Part shown: positions 25,495-33,365 of the stretch, piece after piece
Numbering within the stretch: position 1 is the stretch's first letter
Layout of the letters: every line of letters begins with the position of its first letter
NCBI GenBank assembly: GCA_011523735.1
Contig: WTGB01000007.1
Location: forward strand, 1 to 51,237
Origin: Chloroflexota bacterium
GTDB taxonomy: Bacteria; Chloroflexota; Anaerolineae; Aggregatilineales; Phototrophicaceae
Length of the DNA stretch: 51,237 nucleotides
Reading direction: 5' to 3'
Program-made: the position numbers and the translations under genes
Notes under the pieces: model-generated
Seen by the model: only the letters and a program-made list of their open reading frames with translations
What the model was told of the DNA's origin: nothing
Database searches by the model: none

Positions 25495-26325
25495 TTACTG
25501 CTCAAGCAGGGTCGGCCAACTGCGGAACAGAAAGCGCTGCTCGGGTGTGTAGCGGGCGAAAGTCCCCGGCAGGATATTCGGTTCTTCGTCCATCGTGGCG
25601 ATATTCTGCGACTTCATCCAATAAGGACCATAGCCGACGTGCAGGGTCTTGCGCGTCTGCCGCGAGTGATTGGTCAGCCCGCCGTGCCGCAGATTCTCCG
25701 TGAACAGGATGGCGTCGCCCGCCTTGACCGGCAAGCCGATCATGCCGGGTTCCTTATCGGGATCGCTGCCTTCGTATGGCGATTCCATATTGCTCTTGTG
25801 GGTGGCGGGCACGACGCAAAATTCGCCCTCACCCGGCCCGACATCATGCACGAAATAGATCATGCGCACCATCATGCAGCTGATGCCTTGGGAGGTGTAG
25901 GAGTAGCGGTACTTTGAGGCGACCGGTCCGCCGAGGTGCGTGCCAGTTTGGTTGCCTGGATAGCGGATGCGAATCTCGGAGTTGTTGATGGTGGGGCGTT
26001 CCTGCACGATCGCGCGGATGTAATTCATCGTCGGCGCGTGATCGACCAGCGCATCGAAGGCGGCGTCGGCATTAAAGAAATCCTCGATAATCATGGTCTT
26101 GTCGTCTTCCCGCGCGCCTTGAACATAATAGCCGTGCTCTGCATCGTGGCGGTATTCGGGGCCCCAGGCGCTGGCTTTGTCGACCGGACGCTTAAGCCGC
26201 TCAGTCGCCAGATCTTCGAGCGTGTCAATCGCCTTGGCTAGAAGTTCTATCTCGCTTGCAGTCAATAAAGCGGGAATGACCAGGTAGCCCAAGCGGTCAA
26301 ATTCGTACTTTTCAATTTCGTTCAT
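25495..26325 (-). CDS. Phytanoyl-CoA dioxygenase (PhyH)-family protein with HxG in place of HxD
   Basis: A 276-residue Fe(II)/2-oxoglutarate oxygenase-like protein. The start is the second of two adjacent ATGs (26325), five bases after GAGG. The core has 'IRIRYPGNQTGTHLGGPV', 'MIYFVHDVGPGEGEFCVVPA' and 'AGDAILFTENLRHGG', with a following Arg (QTRKTLHVG) for 2-oxoglutarate. The proximal iron motif reads His-Leu-Gly, not His-x-Asp. Asp-to-Gly/Ala at this site is known in Fe/2OG halogenases, but a large uncharacterised PhyH group also has it. It is the last gene of the minus-strand cluster. The substrate is unknown. Confidence 0.85.
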   Translation of the reverse strand: MNEIEKYEFDRLGYLVIPALLTASEIELLAKAIDTLEDLATERLKRPVDKASAWGPEYRHDAEHGYYVQGAREDDKTMIIEDFFNADAAFDALVDHAPTMNYIRAIVQERPTINNSEIRIRYPGNQTGTHLGGPVASKYRYSYTSQGISCMMVRMIYFVHDVGPGEGEFCVVPATHKSNMESPYEGSDPDKEPGMIGLPVKAGDAILFTENLRHGGLTNHSRQTRKTLHVGYGPYWMKSQNIATMDEEPNILPGTFARYTPEQRFLFRSWPTLLEQ

Positions 26326-26361
26326 CATATCCTCACACTGATTAAGTTCTTCTGAATTCAC

Positions 26362-26625
26362 TCAAGAGTGGTCGAGCTTCAGCCATTGATTCTCCTCACG
26401 CTCAAACCAGCCGCCGCGCAGGTAGGCGCGAATCACAGTGACCGGCTCGCTGCCCAGCGCGCTCAGCCGAAACTCACCGCAAGCAGCCGGCACGATGAAG
26501 GTCTCGACGATGTTGAAGCGCAGCGGCGCGCCCAAGCTGACAGCGTCGAACCTGAGGCCGCTGCCCGCCGTCGCCATCAGCACCTGCGGCGAGCCATCAG
26601 TCGTGGCAACTCGCGCTAGGGCACA
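26362..26625 (-). pseudogene. C-terminal remnant resembling mannose-6-phosphate isomerase/cupin
   Basis: An open frame whose last 80 or so residues look like the C-terminal cupin of type I phosphomannose isomerase: 'PQVLMATAGSGLRF', then 'NIVETFIVPAACGEFRL' and 'PVTVIRAYLRG'. The catalytic N-terminal two thirds are missing; upstream the frame runs into the lipoprotein gene, which uses another frame. It has no proper start or ribosome-binding site. The stop is 37 bp before the PhyH start. The family match is from memory of cupin patterns and is moderate. A small intact cupin-like protein is the alternative. Confidence 0.45.
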
Positions 26626-26627
26626 AG

Positions 26628-27059
26628 CTAGTCCCCGCCCAGGTAAAGCAGCGCCACCGGGCACTCGAGGCCGTGGCCGCCGCCTTCGACGATGTTTTCC
26701 GTCCCGACGAATGCGCCCGCCTCGGCAGCCGTCAGCGTGTAGGTGATGGTATAGCCGATTTCGCGTCCATCGACGGGCATTGGCGCGATACGGTCCGCCG
26801 TGCCGCTGTATTGGCCGGCAGCGTCGCGCAGCAGCGTGAAGTCGTCGAAGACGATTGCGGTCTCGTCAAGCTGGGTAATCTGGAGCCGCTCGGCTTCCCG
26901 CCCGGCGCAGCCGCCGGTGTATTCCAGCGACCAGAGACCGGCGCGCGGCGAGTTCGTGGCTGTCTCAAGCGGCGGCGTCATGGTGCCGCAGGCGCTGAGG
27001 AAGGCCAACAGACATAGCCAAGAGAGGGAAACCGAGCGTGAGATTGGCGACAGTTTCAT
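26628..27059 (-). CDS. Small lipoprotein of unknown function
   Basis: A 143-residue protein with a classic lipoprotein signal: a basic start (MKLSPISRSVSLSW), a hydrophobic core and lipobox LSAC with the cysteine at about residue 24. The mature part is a small domain that looks beta-rich, with 'GLWSLEYTGGCAGREAERL' and 'GREIGYTITYTLTAAEAGAF', and two more cysteines that may form a disulfide (CAG.. and LECPV). I do not recognise the family. It lies between an oxidoreductase gene and the isomerase remnant, on the same strand. Confidence 0.75.
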   Translation of the reverse strand: MKLSPISRSVSLSWLCLLAFLSACGTMTPPLETATNSPRAGLWSLEYTGGCAGREAERLQITQLDETAIVFDDFTLLRDAAGQYSGTADRIAPMPVDGREIGYTITYTLTAAEAGAFVGTENIVEGGGHGLECPVALLYLGGD

Positions 27060-27071
27060 GTGGAAAATTCG

Positions 27072-27095
27072 GACGACCCAGTGGGGCGCCCCTAC
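27072..27095 (-). repeat. GTAGGGGCGACC-type intergenic repeat, copy F (short)
   Basis: On the minus strand GTAGGGGCGCCCCACTGGG, then TCGTCC. A short diverged unit in the 55-base gap between the oxidoreductase and lipoprotein genes. Confidence 0.6.
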
Positions 27096-27114
27096 GCATT
27101 CGTTTTTTGAGAGC

Positions 27115-28170
27115 TTAGAGCAGCACCTCGCGGCCCGTTTTCTGGCTTTCGTAGATCGCGTTAAGAATCTTCAACACTTGCAGCGACTGCTCCGCGGGGA
27201 CGGGCGAAGGCGCGCCATCGACGATGGCCTGAGCGAATTCGATGCACTCCTGCGCGTGCGGCTCGGCCACCCGCGGCATCAGCTTCAGTTTGCGATTGTA
27301 CAGTTGCATGGCATCGTAATCGGTGTCGTAGACCTCGCATTTGGGCCAATGCGAGCCGCCCCCCGTACCGTAGAGCCACATCTGCATATCTTCGCCATCA
27401 ATGTCGTGATGCAGCAGCCAAGAGATTTCAAAGACGAGGGTCGCGCCGGTTTCGAAGCGGACGAAGGCCATCGCCATTTCCTCGACATCCATGCCGTCAG
27501 GGATGGGACCGAAGCGGGGCCAGCGGCCGAAAGCTTTAGGATTGCTGGCGAGTTCGCGGCGTGCGACGCCGGTGACCGAGACCGGTTCCGGGTTGCCCAT
27601 CATCCAGAGCGTGAGATCGAGGATGTGCACGCCAATATCGATGCAGGCGCCACCACCGGCGTGTTTGGTGGACAGGAAGGCGAGGCTTGTGGGGATGCCA
27701 GCGCGGCGCAGCATCCAACTGCGGGCGTGGTATACATCGCCGAGCGCGCCACGATCAATCTCAGCCTTCAGCGCTTTGGAGGTATCGGCGAAGCGGAAGT
27801 GCTGCGCGGTCATCAGCAGCTTGCCGCTTCTGTCGCGGGCGTCGATCATGCGTTGGACATCGGCGGGGGTGGGCGCCAGGGGCTTCTCGCAGATGACGTG
27901 CTTGCCCGCCTCCAGCGCGGCGATACTGAGATCGGCGTGATACATATTGGGTGTGCAGACATCAATGATATCGATATCGGGGTCGTTGATGACGGCAGCG
28001 CTATCGGTTTCGAGGCGGCTGACATTCCATTGTTCGCCCCAGCTTTCGAGCGCTGCGGGCACGAGGTCCGCTCCAGCGATGACTTCGGCATGAGGCGAGG
28101 CTGCCCAGCCCGGCATGTGCGTCCGCGCGATCCCGCCAACACCGATCACACCCACTTTCAAAGTACTCAT
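27115..28170 (-). CDS. Gfo/Idh/MocA-family oxidoreductase
   Basis: A 351-residue NAD(P)-dependent sugar dehydrogenase-like protein. It has the Rossmann motif 'GVIGVGGIARTHM' and the family's catalytic-site lysine in 'HVICEKPLAPTPADVQ'. The C-terminal alpha/beta domain carries 'GGACIDIGVHILDLTLWMMG', whose Asp and His are the usual catalytic pair. Members oxidise or reduce sugars, inositols or N-acetylated amino sugars. AAGGAG precedes ATG 28170. It is 15 bp after another member of the family and downstream of nanE, so it may act on an amino-sugar derivative; the substrate is not known. Confidence 0.9.
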   Translation of the reverse strand: MSTLKVGVIGVGGIARTHMPGWAASPHAEVIAGADLVPAALESWGEQWNVSRLETDSAAVINDPDIDIIDVCTPNMYHADLSIAALEAGKHVICEKPLAPTPADVQRMIDARDRSGKLLMTAQHFRFADTSKALKAEIDRGALGDVYHARSWMLRRAGIPTSLAFLSTKHAGGGACIDIGVHILDLTLWMMGNPEPVSVTGVARRELASNPKAFGRWPRFGPIPDGMDVEEMAMAFVRFETGATLVFEISWLLHHDIDGEDMQMWLYGTGGGSHWPKCEVYDTDYDAMQLYNRKLKLMPRVAEPHAQECIEFAQAIVDGAPSPVPAEQSLQVLKILNAIYESQKTGREVLL

Positions 28171-28185
28171 GTTTGTCGCTCCTTC

Positions 28186-29205
28186 TTATTGTATATTGGG
28201 CTTCACCCAGGTATTGGTCGCCGCAGCTTGGTAAAAGGCTTCCATCACGGCGCTGCGGTCCGCCGCTTCTTTCGCCGAGATCAAAGGGACATCTTCGCCG
28301 TTCAGCGCATCGAGGAAGATGTGGAAAGCATGCGGACCTAGCGCGGGCAAGTCCGTCCATTCGCCGCCATCCGCCCCCGAGAGATTATCCGACTTCACGA
28401 AAAATTTTCCATCGTCAACATAGGCGACGCCCTCGGTGCCGCTGACCAGAAGCGACAGCGGCCGCAGGACATCGACCCAGCCGGCCGCCAAGGTGCCGAT
28501 CGCGCCGTTGGCAAAGCGCAACAGGCCTTCGCCGTATTCATCGCAGGCGTACTTCCCCAAGAGGCGGTCCATCTGTGCGGTCACACTCGCCACATCGCCC
28601 ATCAGCCACATCAGGATATCGAGGGAGTGCGCGCCGAGGTCGCCGAAGCCGCCCATGCCAGCGCGCTCCATATCGGTCATCCAATACCAGCCCTCGTCGT
28701 ACCAGCCCTGGCCGGGATCAAACCAGCCGCCGATCGCGCCATGGTGCACATTGCAGTGGCGAATGCGCGTTATCCTGCCCAGGACCCCATCGTCGATCCA
28801 ACCTTTGAGCACGCGATTGTAAGGATAACCGCGCATGAAATGACCAATGTGAAAGAGGACGCCAGCCTCGTCAATGGCGCGTTGCATGGCATAGGCGTCC
28901 TCGGCGCTGATGGCGAAGGGCTTCTCGACGAAGAGCTGCTTGCGGGCGGCGGCCGCGCCTTCGACCAACTCGCGATGCAGCCATGTCTCCGAGCAGACGA
29001 TGACGGCATCGATCTCGTCATCGCGCAGGATGTCGCGGTAGTCACTGGCGGTCGAGCAGCCACTGTGTTCGGCGGCGATGCTCGCGCGCGCCGGCTGGTT
29101 ATCCCAGAGCGACTTGATGATGAATTGCTCAGGGCGTTCCAGAACAGTCTTGATAAAAAATGGACTGTGGATGTGCGCAATGCCGAGGAATGCGAGTGTT
29201 TTCAT
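28186..29205 (-). CDS. Gfo/Idh/MocA-family oxidoreductase with atypical nucleotide loop
   Basis: A 339-residue second oxidoreductase of the family. The N-terminal strand-turn-helix reads 'LAFLGIAHIHSPFFIKT', without the canonical Gly-x-Gly-x-x-Gly, but the catalytic-site 'LFVEKPFAISAEDA' and 'GGFGDLGAHSLDILMWLMGD' are present. The altered loop is seen in some family branches and may mean a different or tightly held cofactor. GGAGAC precedes ATG 29205. It is 32 bp downstream of nanE and 15 bp upstream of the other oxidoreductase, an evident operon. The two enzymes might catalyse consecutive redox steps, which is inference. Confidence 0.88.
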   Translation of the reverse strand: MKTLAFLGIAHIHSPFFIKTVLERPEQFIIKSLWDNQPARASIAAEHSGCSTASDYRDILRDDEIDAVIVCSETWLHRELVEGAAAARKQLFVEKPFAISAEDAYAMQRAIDEAGVLFHIGHFMRGYPYNRVLKGWIDDGVLGRITRIRHCNVHHGAIGGWFDPGQGWYDEGWYWMTDMERAGMGGFGDLGAHSLDILMWLMGDVASVTAQMDRLLGKYACDEYGEGLLRFANGAIGTLAAGWVDVLRPLSLLVSGTEGVAYVDDGKFFVKSDNLSGADGGEWTDLPALGPHAFHIFLDALNGEDVPLISAKEAADRSAVMEAFYQAAATNTWVKPNIQ

Positions 29206-29237
29206 TTTGTCTCCAAGCTATGATTCTGTGAATAAGC

Positions 29238-29930
29238 TCAGGTTACTGACTCATGTTCGATGGCGCGGGCGAAACGGGCGGTGATAGTGCGCGGACGGGT
29301 GATGGCCGAGCCAACAACGACTGACCATGCCCCAAGGTCCAGCGCTCGGCGCGCCTGCTCGGGTGTATGAATGCGGCCTTCGGCGATGACCGGAATCGGC
29401 AGAGCCTCAATCATCTGCCGCAACAACTCAAAATCGGGACCGTCCTGCGCTGGGCTGTTTTCGGTGTAGCCGGATAGCGTTGGCGCCGCCATTGCCACGC
29501 CGAGTTTGGCGGCCGCCTGCGCTTCGTCCAGGTTCGAGACATCGGCGAAAATTGGCAGGCGCAACTCGCTACGGATGCGCGCCAGCAAATCCGCCAACGG
29601 CACAGCATCCGGGCGCGGACGATGGGTGCAATCGAGGGCGATGATATCGGCGCCGGCTTCCGCAATTGCAGCGGCGGACTCAAATGTCGGGGTGATGTAG
29701 ACGCCACTATTGCCCTGCTTGTACAAGCCAATCACAGGCAAATCGACCGCTTCTTTGATGGCGCGGATATCGGCAGGTCCATTGGCGCGGATTGCCACAG
29801 CGCCGCCGATCTCCGCCGCAGTTGCCATCTTCGCCATAATCTGCGCGCCATGCAGAGGCTCGTCTTCCAGCGCCTGGCAGGAGACGATCAGCTTGCCTTT
29901 GACGGCCACGAGGAATGCTTCCGCCTTCAT
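29238..29930 (-). CDS. nanE: N-acetylmannosamine-6-phosphate 2-epimerase
   Basis: A 230-residue TIM barrel of the NanE family, which converts ManNAc-6-phosphate to GlcNAc-6-phosphate in sialic acid and ManNAc breakdown. Family hallmarks are '[16 protein letters not shown]', '[18 protein letters not shown]', 'PVIGLYKQ', '[15 protein letters not shown]', '[10 protein letters not shown]' and '[14 protein letters not shown]'. The Lys in 'GLYKQ' and the Glu in 'AEGRI' correspond to the catalytic residues. Its ATG overlaps the DUF4127 stop (ATGA). It is the best marker for the substrate class of this locus. No NanA lyase, NagA or NagB is in the window. Confidence 0.92.
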   Translation of the reverse strand: MKAEAFLVAVKGKLIVSCQALEDEPLHGAQIMAKMATAAEIGGAVAIRANGPADIRAIKEAVDLPVIGLYKQGNSGVYITPTFESAAAIAEAGADIIALDCTHRPRPDAVPLADLLARIRSELRLPIFADVSNLDEAQAAAKLGVAMAAPTLSGYTENSPAQDGPDFELLRQMIEALPIPVIAEGRIHTPEQARRALDLGAWSVVVGSAITRPRTITARFARAIEHESVT

Positions 29931-31390
29931 AAGCGCTCCAGGTCAAAATCCACTTCGAAGCGGCGCTGCCAGGGCAAATTCACATTCCGCAAGCGCCAAC
30001 CACGAAGATCAGGCAGGCGCGCCATCTCCGCTTTGAGCCCCCGCTCCACTTTAGCGGTCATCGCCGCTACGGTCGTGTCATCGTAGCGGGGAGACGTCGC
30101 TTCTAGCGTCGGGCGAACGTGGTGCATGTAACAGTGATCTTCGACGAAGCGATGCACTAGAAACTGCTGCGCCGTCTCTTTGTCGACGGGACGGAGGCAG
30201 GCGATGCCCTGCGCCAGAGCGACGCCAATGGTATTGCCGGCGGTATTCCAGCCGCCATAAGCGGTCAGATCCGTCAACTTGATGTGTCGCCGCAGCGTTT
30301 GGACCAGCACGGGGTCGCTGCCGTTGGGATAGGCGACATCGCAGACGATGACCTGTTGACCGTCTGCGATCCAACGCTCAATTTGCGCGGCGAAGTCATC
30401 GAGGGCGGCCGCTCGATATTCGCGGTCAGTTTCGGCGAAAGCGGGATTGAAGAAGTCCTGATTGCTCGGCGCCGGCGGGTTGACTGCGACGATCAGATCC
30501 GCCTCAACCGCGCTGTCGACTTGGCGTCCACCGACAGCGGAGATTTGTCGCTGGACGGTCAGGCTTACCGGTCCGTCTTCAAAGGGCGCGATCCGCTCAG
30601 CATCAGCCTCGATCGCGTAGTGGATGAAGAAGCGCGGCTGCATGCCCCGCTCGACCACAATTGCGCGTGCCAGCAGGGCCGCAGCCACTTCGTCAGCGCC
30701 GGGGTACATCAACAGGCGTTCATCACCGCCGCGCCGGTCGATCCACTCTTTAACCCAGATCTTTTCGCGCGTACCGAAGCCGTACTCGCTGGTATCGTCC
30801 GAGCTAATCACAAGGAGATCAAAGACATCGTCCGCCAGTAGTTCCAGCGTCGCCAGGTTGACGATATGGTTGCGCGCGCGCCGACGCAGAACATCATGCA
30901 GATAAGTTTGGTTGAGATCGGCAGTTTCGGGCGGGGGACCATCGCCCCAGCGGTGGGCATCGTGCTGCTGCGAGTAGCGGTAAATTAGCGGACCGGACTC
31001 CCGCCGATGGTCCGGCTCTTCCACACTCGCGGCATTCTTGGAGATTCGTGTGATGAGATCGAAGCCGTAAAGTCGCAGTTGCGGCTGCAAGCGTTTGATT
31101 TCGCGCAGGACCTCCAGACGCTCAAGCACCGTCAGCAGTGGATCATCGGTGATGCGCGAGGGCAGCAATCCGCCGTAAGCCAGCATCGAAATCGAGACGA
31201 TGAGCGCATCCCACTGGGCAGCGCTTTTGCGCAACCAGTCGGCCAGAGCAATACAATCCGCCGGCTGTCGAAAATGGCTCAGAATTTCCGCCGGCGGCAG
31301 GTCCACGTCAAAGCCGGCGATGGCGCCGATCATGCGGGGATAGCGGACATTAACCGGGCGTTCGTCCAGGGGGATGAGTCCGACTTTCAA
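29927..31390 (-). CDS. DUF4127-family protein, TTG start
   Basis: 487 residues, matching DUF4127 throughout: '[17 protein letters not shown]', '[20 protein letters not shown]', '[13 protein letters not shown]', '[18 protein letters not shown]' and '[19 protein letters not shown]'. Function unknown. The start is TTG 31390: its TTGA overlaps the stop of the ROK kinase, GGGGGG lies upstream, and the family match begins at exactly this point. No ATG fits. Its stop in turn overlaps nanE (ATGA), so kinase, DUF4127 and nanE are translationally coupled. The many conserved Asp/Glu/Arg in the core suggest an enzyme. Its position suggests a step on an amino sugar or its glycoside. Confidence 0.88.
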   Translation of the reverse strand: MKVGLIPLDERPVNVRYPRMIGAIAGFDVDLPPAEILSHFRQPADCIALADWLRKSAAQWDALIVSISMLAYGGLLPSRITDDPLLTVLERLEVLREIKRLQPQLRLYGFDLITRISKNAASVEEPDHRRESGPLIYRYSQQHDAHRWGDGPPPETADLNQTYLHDVLRRRARNHIVNLATLELLADDVFDLLVISSDDTSEYGFGTREKIWVKEWIDRRGGDERLLMYPGADEVAAALLARAIVVERGMQPRFFIHYAIEADAERIAPFEDGPVSLTVQRQISAVGGRQVDSAVEADLIVAVNPPAPSNQDFFNPAFAETDREYRAAALDDFAAQIERWIADGQQVIVCDVAYPNGSDPVLVQTLRRHIKLTDLTAYGGWNTAGNTIGVALAQGIACLRPVDKETAQQFLVHRFVEDHCYMHHVRPTLEATSPRYDDTTVAAMTAKVERGLKAEMARLPDLRGWRLRNVNLPWQRRFEVDFDLERL

Positions 31391-32322
31391 TGTGAGGAGC
31401 CCCCCTTCCACGCTCTCCCCATCCCTATGGGGGGAAACACCCGCCAAGCCAGCATGGCCGCGCCCAGCAGCACCGCTTCGGCGCCGAGCGCGGCCGGTAG
31501 TAAAGGCGTCGCACGAAGTAGTGGCGGCAACCCCTCGCGGAATGCCGACTCGAAGGCATCCCACCAGAGGGCGCCGATCTGCGGAACGCCCCCGCCCACG
31601 ATTACAGCTTCCGGATTGATTGATGTGATGTAACCCGCCAGGATGCAGCCTAACTGACGCGCCTTCTCAGTGATGACTCCGCGCGCCAGATCATCGCCAG
31701 CGGCCGCGCGTCGACTGATCTCGGTGAGAGGCAGGCCTTCCTCAGCGCCGGTTGCGTTGTGATAGGCGCGCTCAATCGCAGGTCCGGAACAGTACTGATC
31801 GAGGATCAGGGGCTGATCGTCATCCCAGTCCACAACCATGTAACCGATCTCGCCAGCGCTGTAATTCGCGCCATGCCAGACTTCGTCGCCTGCAACTATG
31901 GCGCCGCCGATACCGGTGCCGATAGTGACACAGAGCAGGGACCGATAAGCCGCGCCCGCGCCGATGGTCGCCTCGCCGTAGGCCATCGCCCGCACATCGT
32001 TTTCAGCGCAAACCGGCAAGCCGCCGATAGCGAGCGCCGTCAAATTCGTGCCGCTCCAGCCGGGCAAGTTGTCGTTGGCGTGAATCACGATTCCGCTCGC
32101 AGCGTCCACCATGCCAGCGCTGCCGATGCCGATGCCAAACACGGGCGCATCGGCGGCCGCGATCAGCTTCTCGCTGAGCGAGCGAGCGGCAGACAGAATC
32201 TCGGGCGGAGAGGGTGCGGTGGCGACTTGCAGCGTCTGCACAATTTCGCCAGCGCGGGTCACCAAGCCAGCCAGAGTTTTGCTGGCGCCGATGTCCAATC
32301 CGATGACCAGCGATTCGACCAT
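31387..32322 (-). CDS. ROK-family sugar kinase (NanK/NagK-like) lacking the zinc motif
   Basis: A 311-residue ROK kinase. The start at ATG 32322 gives 'ESLVIGLDIGASKTLAGLV', the phosphate-1 loop. Phosphate-2 and substrate motifs are 'GIGIGSAGMVDAASGIVIHA', 'VCAENDVRAMAYGE' (catalytic Asp) and 'LCVTIGTGIGGAIVAG'. The usual zinc site (His of GHM and the CxCGxxGCxE cluster) is absent: the region reads 'AGEIGYMVVDWDDD' and then has a single Cys. Next to nanE it could phosphorylate ManNAc or GlcNAc, although zinc-less ROK members can have other sugar substrates. Its stop overlaps the DUF4127 start. It is about 110 bp downstream of a PhyH gene. Confidence 0.85.
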   Translation of the reverse strand: MVESLVIGLDIGASKTLAGLVTRAGEIVQTLQVATAPSPPEILSAARSLSEKLIAAADAPVFGIGIGSAGMVDAASGIVIHANDNLPGWSGTNLTALAIGGLPVCAENDVRAMAYGEATIGAGAAYRSLLCVTIGTGIGGAIVAGDEVWHGANYSAGEIGYMVVDWDDDQPLILDQYCSGPAIERAYHNATGAEEGLPLTEISRRAAAGDDLARGVITEKARQLGCILAGYITSINPEAVIVGGGVPQIGALWWDAFESAFREGLPPLLRATPLLPAALGAEAVLLGAAMLAWRVFPPIGMGRAWKGGSSH

Positions 32323-32430
32323 GGTCACAGCCGCTCGGCGGCCGCGAGATGGGCTTCCGCGCTCGCGCAAAATATCATAGGCCCCTCGGCTACCGCAAAT
32401 GTCGGTTTGATAGGAAGAAAAGTGTTCGCG

Positions 32431-33222
32431 CTAGGTAATCTTCAAGAGCTCTTCTTCACCCCGGCGCTCGCGATAGCCGTGCACGATCAGACCGGGACGG
32501 CCATTGCTCTGCCCGGCGACTTGGTCGTTGTGCGGATCGCGGAAGCCCATGCGCACCATGCGGCGCGGCTCTTTCGTCTGGTTGATGTAGGAGCCATGGA
32601 TGCAGTAGATATGGAAGACGACCACATCGCCGCGTTTGGCCGGGACGGGCACAGTGTCTTCCAGTTTGTATTCATGCGGGTCGAGATGGGGCGAGCAGGG
32701 TGTGCCATCAGGGTAAGCCAGCACATGGGGCAGCTTACCCATCTTATGCGACCCAGCCAGAAAGCGGATCTCGCCATTCTCGTGGAAGGTGTCATCCAGG
32801 TGAACCAGCGTATCGAGAAAGCGGCCATCGGCGTGTTCGTAGAAGGGCGAATCCTGATGCATGGGGAAGGGATGCCCGGTCTGGGGCGGCTTGATGTGCA
32901 TGGTCGTATGATGCAATTCGACGCTCGCATCCAGCAGTTGCGACAGACATTTCCCCAGCTTGGGATGTGTGACCGCGCGCATCCAGGCATCGGAATAGAG
33001 GTGCAGGTCGTGCATGGCCGTCAGCTTGACCTGTTTCTCCAATTCTTCGTCAAAATAGACATCGCGCCAGGGACCGGACCAGCCCGGGCTGGTGATCGCC
33101 CAATCTTGGATCAGGCGGTCGAGGCTATCTGACAGCGCCGTGATTTCTTCTTCGTCAAAGACCTGCGGGATCCGCAGGAAACCGTTTTCGTGAAAGAAGT
33201 CGATCTGTTCTTTGCTGAGCAT
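32431..33222 (-). CDS. Phytanoyl-CoA dioxygenase (PhyH)-family oxygenase
   Basis: A 263-residue Fe(II)/2-oxoglutarate oxygenase. AAGGAG eight bases before ATG 33222 decides the start, giving 'LSKEQIDFFHENGFLRIPQV', the classic PhyH opening. The iron site is complete, unlike in the other PhyH gene here: His-Gln-Asp in 'PFPMHQDSPFYEHADG' and the distal His in 'VVFHIYCIHGSYINQT', with Arg in 'EPRRMVRMGFRD' for 2-oxoglutarate. Likely hydroxylates a small molecule. It lies between the transporter genes and the ROK kinase on the same strand. Confidence 0.9.
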   Translation of the reverse strand: MLSKEQIDFFHENGFLRIPQVFDEEEITALSDSLDRLIQDWAITSPGWSGPWRDVYFDEELEKQVKLTAMHDLHLYSDAWMRAVTHPKLGKCLSQLLDASVELHHTTMHIKPPQTGHPFPMHQDSPFYEHADGRFLDTLVHLDDTFHENGEIRFLAGSHKMGKLPHVLAYPDGTPCSPHLDPHEYKLEDTVPVPAKRGDVVVFHIYCIHGSYINQTKEPRRMVRMGFRDPHNDQVAGQSNGRPGLIVHGYRERRGEEELLKIT

Positions 33223-33365
33223 TTGGATCTCCTTTTTTGCTGACAGCAAATGGCAAATGGATGAGATGAGGCGAATTGGCGCGCAAGCAAAAGTCGCCCC
33301 TTCTTGATAATCCGAGAAGAGGCAGAGCGCGGGAATCTTACGGACTAATCTGCCAAGTTGCGATC

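Noticed and set aside
26800..28341. Long plus-strand open frame opposite the lipoprotein and first Gfo/Idh/MocA gene
   Set aside because: Antisense shadow caused by high GC; both genes on the other strand have clear motifs and starts.
29721..29733. GTAC-core palindrome GCTTGTACAAGC
   Set aside because: It lies within the conserved coding sequence of nanE and has no promoter context.
31759..33132. 457-codon plus-strand frame opposite the ROK and second PhyH genes
   Set aside because: Antisense shadow; spans two real genes and their gap.
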